10,658 nt of DNA from JBKJTP01 sp046590195 (GTDB taxonomy: Bacteria > Bacteroidota > Ignavibacteria > Palsa-1295), in assembly GCA_046590195.1 (NCBI GenBank), contig JBKJTP010000117.1, positions 1 through 10,658 on the forward strand. The letters are read 5' to 3'. Position 1 is the first letter of the stretch. Each line of letters opens with the position of its first letter. Position numbers and translations under genes: made by a program. The notes beneath the pieces are model-generated. The model did no database searches. It had not been told where the DNA came from and saw only the letters and a list, made by a program, of their open reading frames with translations. Positions 5,880 through 10,658 of the stretch are shown piece after piece.

Positions 5880-6389
5880 TCAGTCCTCCGAGTCCTGAGC
5901 ACCACCCTTTTCGCCCTGAGCCTCATGGTTGGTCTGTCCTGCGGCAGCGGTACCGCGAATCTCCGTGTGCCGGATCTGTCCACCGAGATATGCAGTGCGT
6001 CCGATCAGCACCATCGCCATGACCGCAACGACAGCAACCGCACCCACAAGCTTCATCGGGACTCTCTGACGCCGAGATGGAAATGACAGCCCCACGATGC
6101 TCACTACGCCAAGTGCGCCCATCCCCCAGATCGCAAGCGCCGCTGAATCCTCATGCGTTTCGATGATCGACTCAGAAACGCCGGGGAGCCCTTCAACTGA
6201 CTCTTCTGCCGATTCACCAGTAAAAAAAACTGGCAGCACAAGCAGTGCGCTAAGCGTGAAGAGCGTCATCGCGCTTAACCGCATGGATTCAGAATGCTTG
6301 ATAAGCCCGATCGTCAGGAAGAACAGGCCAAATGCGACGCCCGCAACTGGTGCGTGATTGAGGAGCAGATGAATGTGCGTGGCGTCCAT
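5880..6389 (-). CDS. Four-helix membrane protein of uncharacterised family (HIHLLLNH... GGQIRHTEIR)
   Basis: The 169-residue protein has about four membrane segments (11-30, 38-57, 82-102, 112-132) and a hydrophilic, Gly/Gln/Glu-rich tail. Notable polar residues sit at the membrane edges: HIHLLLNHAPV at 5-15 (His5, His7, His12), GESAEESVEGLPG at 58-70, THED at 78-81 and GGQIRHTEIR at 136-145. I recognise this combination from hypothetical inner-membrane proteins of Bacteroidota and soil bacteria, but know no function. The paired histidines could bind a metal or haem, as in the broadly similar DUF2231 proteins; this is a guess. It starts with ATG without a Shine-Dalgarno. It stands alone, and an operator-like palindrome lies 68-87 nt before the start. 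Confidence 0.75.
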   Translation of the reverse strand: MDATHIHLLLNHAPVAGVAFGLFFLTIGLIKHSESMRLSAMTLFTLSALLVLPVFFTGESAEESVEGLPGVSESIIETHEDSAALAIWGMGALGVVSIVGLSFPSRRQRVPMKLVGAVAVVAVMAMVLIGRTAYLGGQIRHTEIRGTAAAGQTNHEAQGEKGGAQDSED

Positions 6390-6456
6390 AAGGATAAGGT
6401 TTACCTGAAGTATGGCAGAGCAAGTGCCGTACTAGTCCATGCCGTCAAACAGAGTT

Positions 6457-6476
6457 ATATTCGCCATTCCGAATAT
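6457..6476. promoter_or_regulatory. Operator-like inverted repeat upstream of the membrane protein gene
   Basis: ATATTCG (6457-6463) and CGAATAT (6470-6476) are perfect 7-bp arms around CCATTC. The left arm is part of GTTATATTCGC, which recurs at 6624-6634 near the vWA gene start. A regulator binding both places could link the two divergent genes. This is inferred from sequence only. Confidence 0.35.
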
Positions 6477-6564
6477 TTCAGACTCATTCGCTGGAAATGA
6501 TTTGAATGTGAGCTGTTAGATTTCTTTCCTGCCTGATTTCTTACCGGCTTCTTTGCGCTCCTGA

Positions 6565-6613
6565 CTTTTGTACTTTCCACGGGAGCGATCTTTTGTACTT
6601 TCCACGGGAGCGA
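6565..6613. repeat. Perfect 24-bp tandem repeat, two copies
   Basis: The copies at 6565-6588 and 6590-6613 are identical over 24 bp and separated by one base (period 25). Each begins CTTTTGTACTTTCCACGG and ends GAGCGA. The period is not a multiple of three, which argues against coding. The second copy ends five bases before a possible -10 (TATACT), so the copies could be tandem regulator sites upstream of the vWA gene. A recent slippage duplication is the other explanation. Confidence 0.8.
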
Positions 6614-6695
6614 CTGATATACTGTTATATTCGCGTAGCAATCAATCATCTATTCGCTCACGTCATTGTCTTCAGAGCGCTCGTTTTTCCAGGTG

Positions 6696-8189
6696 ATGGA
6701 GGAATTCGGATTCTTCCAGCATATCTATGAGAACCTGCCGCAGGATTTTACCGCGGTCTTTGAGATCGCGCGCGTACTCGAAGACGAGAGCTCAGATTTC
6801 CGCAAGATCCTTGAGCCTGCGCTCAGAATGAAGGCGCCAAACCCGACCAACTTTCAGGGTCAGGTCGAGGACTTCCACGTGCTCATCCCAACTGGCGAGG
6901 AATACGAAGCCGAGATGATCCAGTCGCACCGCGATGTGGCGAGGATCTATCCGGCGCAGTTCATCCTACCCGAGGAGATCTTCATGCGGCGCCTCGCCGA
7001 ACGTACGCTCCTGATGCCGATCGCGAAATCGCCAAAGATTCTGCCGATCGAAGAGCTGAACGATCAGTTCACGTACGACAGCAAGAAGCAGAAGGTCTAC
7101 ATCCTGTTCGATACCTCAGCTTCGATGCAGGCACATCATCGCATTCATGTTGCGAAAGCGATCCTCTACTATTTCTTAAAGCGCAATCAAGCGGAGTTGG
7201 GCTTTATCTCGCTGCGTACGTTCGACGATCATGTGGGCGAGGTCCATAGCGCGCTCGACAGGCCAAGCTATGACGCTTTGATGCGGTATGTGCTACGGTT
7301 ATCGCACCTTGGCCACGGCACCGTATTGCAAAAGGCACTGATCGAAGCGCTGGAGGACATTCAGACACGCGATCACTTTGCAGGCGCGGAGATCCTCGTC
7401 ATTACCGATGGCGCTGTCGTTTTGAATGAAGAGATGATCCGCTCGAAGATGGATGAGAACATCTGGATCAACACTATCAAGATCGGGCATGCGCAGATCC
7501 ATGCGTCCGACAAAGACATCGACGCATACATTGATAAATATGCCGCTGGCTCCGATAAGATCCTTGTCGAGCTCCTGAAGCAGCGAGATGAGGCGGATTA
7601 CAGCCTTCGCAGTGCTCATGCACGTGATCGGCAACTCGGCTTGCAAGCAACGATACGCTCGATCGACACAGCCATCGGAGAACGCAAACAGGTCTTTCGT
7701 GAGAAGTACGGCCATGAGTTGCAACGGCTCTCCTCTGTCTTCATCGAGATCGACGATCTGCACGAGTCACAGCTCTTTGGCGCGACCGAAGAAGCGATCC
7801 GTGATCTCGAAGAGCTGGCCCTGCAACTTGAAGAAGACGCGAAGCACTACATCACTCCGGAGCTGATGAAAAAGATGGCGGTCTTGCACGATCATCTGCA
7901 ATTTCTCATCAAGTACGAGAAGGATCCGGATCTGATGCGAAGACTCCAGGAAATGGACAAACGCATGAAAGATCTGCTGAAAGAGATCTTAGGCCACAGG
8001 CCCGAGGGGGACGTCAACGCGCAATCGATGTCTTCAGCGATGTCGATGCCGATGAACGAAGAAGATCGCCGCGATCTCGAATTCCTATTGATGTCAGGGG
8101 CACAGCAAGGCGCCAATGCACTTGTCTATCTACTGCGCTGGATGTGGCGAAAGACCGGTGGCAGGCTGCTACTGTGGCTCAATCGCTAA
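6696..8189 (+). CDS. CoxE-like von Willebrand factor A domain protein
   Basis: From the ATG at 6696 the protein has 497 residues. The N-terminal 125 are unassigned. A vWA domain follows (about 130-260) with a complete MIDAS metal site: DTSASM with Asp139, Ser141 and Ser143, Thr209 in GHGT, and Asp238 in ITDG. The region after residue 300 is helical and highly charged, probably partly coiled coil. The end (WMWRKTGGRLLLWLNR) is aromatic and basic. No signal peptide is evident, so it is probably cytoplasmic. Proteins of this CoxE/vWA type usually work with a MoxR-type AAA+ ATPase in metal insertion or complex assembly, but no such ATPase lies in the window. An in-frame TTG at 6666 would add ten residues; neither start has a Shine-Dalgarno. 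Its stop overlaps that of the convergent DinB-like gene by four bases. Confidence 0.8.
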   Translation: MEEFGFFQHIYENLPQDFTAVFEIARVLEDESSDFRKILEPALRMKAPNPTNFQGQVEDFHVLIPTGEEYEAEMIQSHRDVARIYPAQFILPEEIFMRRLAERTLLMPIAKSPKILPIEELNDQFTYDSKKQKVYILFDTSASMQAHHRIHVAKAILYYFLKRNQAELGFISLRTFDDHVGEVHSALDRPSYDALMRYVLRLSHLGHGTVLQKALIEALEDIQTRDHFAGAEILVITDGAVVLNEEMIRSKMDENIWINTIKIGHAQIHASDKDIDAYIDKYAAGSDKILVELLKQRDEADYSLRSAHARDRQLGLQATIRSIDTAIGERKQVFREKYGHELQRLSSVFIEIDDLHESQLFGATEEAIRDLEELALQLEEDAKHYITPELMKKMAVLHDHLQFLIKYEKDPDLMRRLQEMDKRMKDLLKEILGHRPEGDVNAQSMSSAMSMPMNEEDRRDLEFLLMSGAQQGANALVYLLRWMWRKTGGRLLLWLNR

Positions 8190-8737
8190 GCTGCCGCTTC
8201 GACCTTCGAATGTCTTGCACCGACCCACTTCACCCCTAGGCCTGCGATCTGGCGCAGCCGATCGGCTAACTGTGCAGCGCCGTGCTGCATGTGCCGGAGA
8301 TTGATGAGCTGATGCTCGAGCTTCGAGACCTTGTACCAATAGAAGCCACTCTCGGCACTTGTGATATCCATCTCGTCGACCGCTCGATCGATCGTCTCAT
8401 CGCAATACTTCGCATAGGCTAGCACTTGCTCTTTCGCGAACGGCTCGGGGAAAAGCGGAAGCGAGCTCTTCGGATCCGGCGGTCCCGGGATGCCATCGTC
8501 GTTCTGCGTCTCGACACCATGCGTGAGCCACGGCGTGAAGTTCTCCCACGTTGTACGCGAGTAATACTCCGCAAAGTAGAGTGTGTGATAAGCAATCTGC
8601 CAGGCCGCGTTCGTGTACTCAGTGCTAAGCCAGTGCTCGTCGGGATACTTCTCGACCGCATCGATAAGCATCTCAATGGCTGAGTGATACTGGCTTTTCA
8701 GTACGGCGCGGAGGGTCTCGAGGTCAGTGTGCTGCAT
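8186..8737 (-). CDS. DinB/YfiT-like putative metal-binding protein
   Basis: From the ATG at 8737 the protein has 183 residues and looks like a four-helix DinB-superfamily fold. WQIAYHTLYFAEYY in the first third and KLEHQLINLRHMQHGAAQL near the end are the positions where the family places its metal ligands; His51, His149 and His152 are the likeliest. The family includes thiol-dependent S-transferases and hydrolases and many members of unknown role, so no reaction is assigned. An in-frame ATG at 8782 adds 15 residues that do not look like the domain. CATAAT at 8757-8752 would place transcription start just before 8737, which slightly favours the shorter form. It converges on the vWA gene with overlapping stops (TAG over TAA). 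Confidence 0.75.
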   Translation of the reverse strand: MQHTDLETLRAVLKSQYHSAIEMLIDAVEKYPDEHWLSTEYTNAAWQIAYHTLYFAEYYSRTTWENFTPWLTHGVETQNDDGIPGPPDPKSSLPLFPEPFAKEQVLAYAKYCDETIDRAVDEMDITSAESGFYWYKVSKLEHQLINLRHMQHGAAQLADRLRQIAGLGVKWVGARHSKVEAAA

Positions 8738-8842
8738 TGTGGCCGGGTTATTATGGATGAGATTCGCTGCAAAATTAAGCATCGTGGGCTAAAAGAATGC
8801 GAGACAACGGAATTTGCCCAATCTAGCCGATTTTTGATGAAT

Positions 8843-8851
8843 TGTGGATAA
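8843..8851 (-). promoter_or_regulatory. Perfect DnaA box upstream of dnaN
   Basis: TGTGGATAA reads TTATCCACA on the minus strand, the exact consensus of high-affinity DnaA boxes. It lies 140 nt before the dnaN ATG in an AT-richer patch (8828-8859). No second consensus box was found in the 208-nt gap. It may mean DnaA control of dnaN-recF, or the edge of a replication origin. Confidence 0.6.
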
Positions 8852-8990
8852 AAATTCTTGGCCACCCATCGGCATCCGGCGCACTTACGGACGCCCTTTG
8901 TGTTGGTCTAGCTGAACAATCCCACGGGTTTCCAAGTCGCCCTCTCCGGGTCTCTTACCCCTGTTTCAACAAGTTTCTGTAGTCCCGACC

Positions 8991-10106
8991 ATGAAGTTCA
9001 CCGCTCAGATCAAGCCATTACAGGAAGCGCTCGCTAAGGTGATCGCTGTCATCCCGTCGAAGTCGACACTCGCTCAGCTCGAGACGGTACTCACTGAGTT
9101 GAACGGAAATAATATTCGCTTCACCGGTACTGATCTCGAGATCACCGTTGTCGTGAATCTTGAAGTGAGCGGCAAGAAGGATGGCACTGCCAACATCCCA
9201 GCAAAGATCTTTAACGAGATCATCCGTGCATTGCCTGATGGCGAGGTGACGTTCGTGCTCGATCCAGAGTCGCGCCGCGCACAGCTTCAGACCGAGCAAG
9301 GTAACTATCAACTGACTGTTGATGAGACCGCATCGCTACCGAACACTGCAGCCGACTTCAAGCCAGAGGGCAACATCGATCTCGATGCCTTCACGCTTCG
9401 CCGCATGATCTCGAAGACGCTCTTCGCTGTATCGACCGACGAGTTGCGTCCGAGTATGATGGGTGTCCTCTTCCAGTTCTCACCAGACGGCACACGTGCA
9501 GTCGCGACTGATGGCCACCGCCTCGTGCGCATCTTCAACACAAATCTTAAGACAGAGAACGAGCTCGATATCATCATCCCTGCGAAGGCGCTCAATCTCG
9601 TAGCGAAGTCCTTCGGTGAAGGCGATTCGATCCGCTTTGCATTCAGCGGTACGCATGTCGAATTCAAGACTGAGACGACAACGATCCTCTCTCGATTGAT
9701 CGATGAGCGTTATCCGAACTACGAGGCTGTTATCCCTCGCGAGAATGACAAGCAGGTGACGATCTCGAAGGATGCGATGCTGCGTTCAGTCAAACGCGTA
9801 TCGATCTTTGCGAATGCGAACACGAAGCAGTTGAAATTCCAGCTCGGCAAAGACAATATGTCGATCCTCGCTGAGAACTTTGATGCTGGCAACGAGGCGA
9901 AAGAGCAGATCCGGTGCGACTATGGCAACGACGATCTCATGATCGGCTTCAACGGCCGATTCGTTGAGGACGCTTTGAGCCATCTCGATGGTGAGGACAT
10001 CACGATGAAGTTCTCAACCCCAACACGTGCAGCGATCCTGGAGCCGATCAAGCAGAATGGCGAAGAGATCATGATGCTCGTGATGCCGGTTCGATTGAAC
10101 GTCTAA
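8991..10106 (+). CDS. dnaN: DNA polymerase III sliding clamp, beta subunit
   Basis: The 371-residue protein is a full-length beta clamp, close to the usual 366-380 residues, with three repeated clamp domains. Recognisable segments are MKFTAQIKPLQEAL at the start, ATDGHRL at 172-178, SRLIDERYPNYEAVIPREN at 234-252 and the C-terminal MPVRLNV, whose Met-Pro-x-Arg-Leu belongs to the partner-binding pocket. Two subunits form a ring on DNA and hold the polymerase on the template; many repair proteins dock on the same pocket. The ATG lacks a Shine-Dalgarno. recF follows 15 nt downstream on the same strand, the usual order, but the gene upstream is a DinB-like gene facing the other way and not dnaA. 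Confidence 0.98.
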   Translation: MKFTAQIKPLQEALAKVIAVIPSKSTLAQLETVLTELNGNNIRFTGTDLEITVVVNLEVSGKKDGTANIPAKIFNEIIRALPDGEVTFVLDPESRRAQLQTEQGNYQLTVDETASLPNTAADFKPEGNIDLDAFTLRRMISKTLFAVSTDELRPSMMGVLFQFSPDGTRAVATDGHRLVRIFNTNLKTENELDIIIPAKALNLVAKSFGEGDSIRFAFSGTHVEFKTETTTILSRLIDERYPNYEAVIPRENDKQVTISKDAMLRSVKRVSIFANANTKQLKFQLGKDNMSILAENFDAGNEAKEQIRCDYGNDDLMIGFNGRFVEDALSHLDGEDITMKFSTPTRAAILEPIKQNGEEIMMLVMPVRLNV

Positions 10107-10121
10107 TCAAGGCCCCTCCCC

Positions 10122-10658
10122 TTGCGCGCGGAATCACTCCGCTTTACCAACTTCCGTAATCACATTGATACCGAGATCGAAGGATTCTCAGAGCGTATCA
10201 ATGTGCTTGCTGGTCCGAATGGCGCTGGAAAGACTTCGGTATTAGAGAGTCTCTCGCTTGCAACGATCACGAAGAGCTTCAGCACATCGTCTGATGTTGT
10301 GCTTATTCGACAGGGCGAGAAGGAGCTTCATGTCAGTGCGGGCATGCACTCCGATCTCGGTGTGCCGCACAATGTTCGCATTGGCATTGCATCCGGTCCG
10401 CCGCTGAAGAAGACGCTCTTCGCAAATAACGAGCGCATTCGCTCGTCAGCCGATCTTGTAGGCCGTGCACCGGTCATCGTTCTTACACCTGATGATAAGA
10501 TCATCACCAGCGGCGCTCCTGCCGAGCGACGACGCTTCCTGAACATCGTGCTCTCGCAGGCGCTGCACACCTATCTCGAAGATGAGATCGAGTATAAGCG
10601 AGCGCTCAAGCAACGCAACTCGATCCTCACGGATGCTCGTGTGCAAAAGCGATCGATC
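10122..10658 (+). CDS. recF: RecF, DNA replication/repair ATPase, N-terminal part (runs off the right edge)
   Basis: A frame open from TTG at 10122 to the window end gives 179 residues of RecF. SLRFTNFRNH at 5-14 is the family start, GPNGAGKT at 31-38 is the Walker A motif, and LTPDDKIITSGAPAERRRFLNI matches the conserved RecF stretch around the usual LxPEDLxLVxGxPxxRRRFLD. RecF is an SMC-like ABC ATPase that loads RecA at gaps with RecO and RecR. No ATG or GTG lies between the in-frame dnaN stop (10104-10106) and this TTG, and the RecF homology begins right after it, so TTG is the start. AAGG at 10109-10112 may be a weak Shine-Dalgarno. recF is in the same frame as dnaN, separated by one stop codon and five sense codons. 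The C-terminal half is outside the window. Confidence 0.93.
   Translation, partial: MRAESLRFTNFRNHIDTEIEGFSERINVLAGPNGAGKTSVLESLSLATITKSFSTSSDVVLIRQGEKELHVSAGMHSDLGVPHNVRIGIASGPPLKKTLFANNERIRSSADLVGRAPVIVLTPDDKIITSGAPAERRRFLNIVLSQALHTYLEDEIEYKRALKQRNSILTDARVQKRSI

Larger units (their letters stand above)
6390..6695. other. 306-nt intergenic region between the membrane protein and vWA genes
   Basis: No convincing gene is seen on either strand. The stretch serves two divergent genes. It holds an inverted repeat (6457-6476), the 11-mer GTTATATTCGC twice (6454-6464 and 6624-6634), and a perfect 24-bp tandem repeat (6565-6613). TATACT at 6618-6623 could be the -10 of the vWA gene; with the TTG at 6593-6595 the spacing is 19 nt and the -35 match is poor. 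The part from 6666 would be coding if the vWA gene started at the in-frame TTG there. A 41-codon basic reading frame on the minus strand (6516-6641) crosses the repeats but has no supporting signal. Confidence 0.55.

Noticed and set aside
6565..6613. Reading the tandem 24-mer as a CRISPR array
   Set aside because: Only two copies with a one-base gap and no spacers or cas genes.
6516..6641. A 41-codon minus-strand reading frame from TTG with a very basic end (RGKYKSQERKEAGKKSGRK)
   Set aside because: It crosses the 24-bp tandem repeat, whose 25-nt period reads in different frames, has no ribosome site, and resembles no protein I know; the basic bias follows from the purine-rich strand.
6455..6649. 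A 64-codon minus-strand ATG frame in the same gap
   Set aside because: It runs through the inverted repeat and both tandem repeats without domain-like sequence; the region looks regulatory.
7299..7763. A 154-codon minus-strand frame opposite the vWA gene
   Set aside because: It is a shadow of the vWA coding sequence, with no start signal or protein-like pattern.

Overview
The window is compact bacterial chromosome of moderate GC (roughly 53% by eye). It has eleven complete protein genes plus two cut by the window edges. No RNA gene, insertion sequence, phage gene or CRISPR array was seen. An mrp/apbC gene followed by an Nfu-type gene, mostly absent Shine-Dalgarno sequences, orphan receiver-only response regulators and several TTG starts suggest a Bacteroidota/Chlorobiota-group organism (Kapabacteria- or Ignavibacteria-like). 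That placement is an inference with low confidence.

Left part (1-2406): a minus-strand iron-sulfur pair, mrp/apbC then a NifU-domain gene, is separated by a 114-nt gap holding a nested palindromic repeat. A plus-strand low-affinity iron permease-like membrane protein follows. It meets, stop codon on stop codon, a minus-strand pair made of a receiver-only response regulator translationally coupled (TGATG) to a small YjdJ-like acetyltransferase.

Middle (2800-5741): two tandem paralogous membrane-anchored calcineurin-type metallophosphoesterases (plus strand, 13 nt apart) are flanked on both sides by orphan receiver-only response regulators on the minus strand. The right-hand regulator has a very good -35/-10 pair that would start transcription at or next to the A of its ATG, with a perfect 8-bp inverted repeat just upstream.

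Next (5880-8737): a four-helix membrane protein of an uncharacterised family (minus), a 306-nt non-coding stretch carrying a perfect 24-bp tandem repeat and an operator-like palindrome, a CoxE-like von Willebrand A protein with a complete MIDAS motif (plus), and a DinB-like protein (minus) whose stop overlaps the previous gene's stop.

Right end (8783-10658): dnaN and the start of recF form a replication/repair operon. A perfect DnaA box lies about 140 nt before dnaN, but dnaA is not next to it. recF begins with TTG in the same reading frame as dnaN, 15 nt after the dnaN stop.

The clearest candidates for something undescribed are the phosphoesterase pair sandwiched by two orphan receivers, the leaderless promoter plus palindrome before the second receiver, and the repeat-bearing region before the vWA gene. 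No complete new defence or mobile system is visible.
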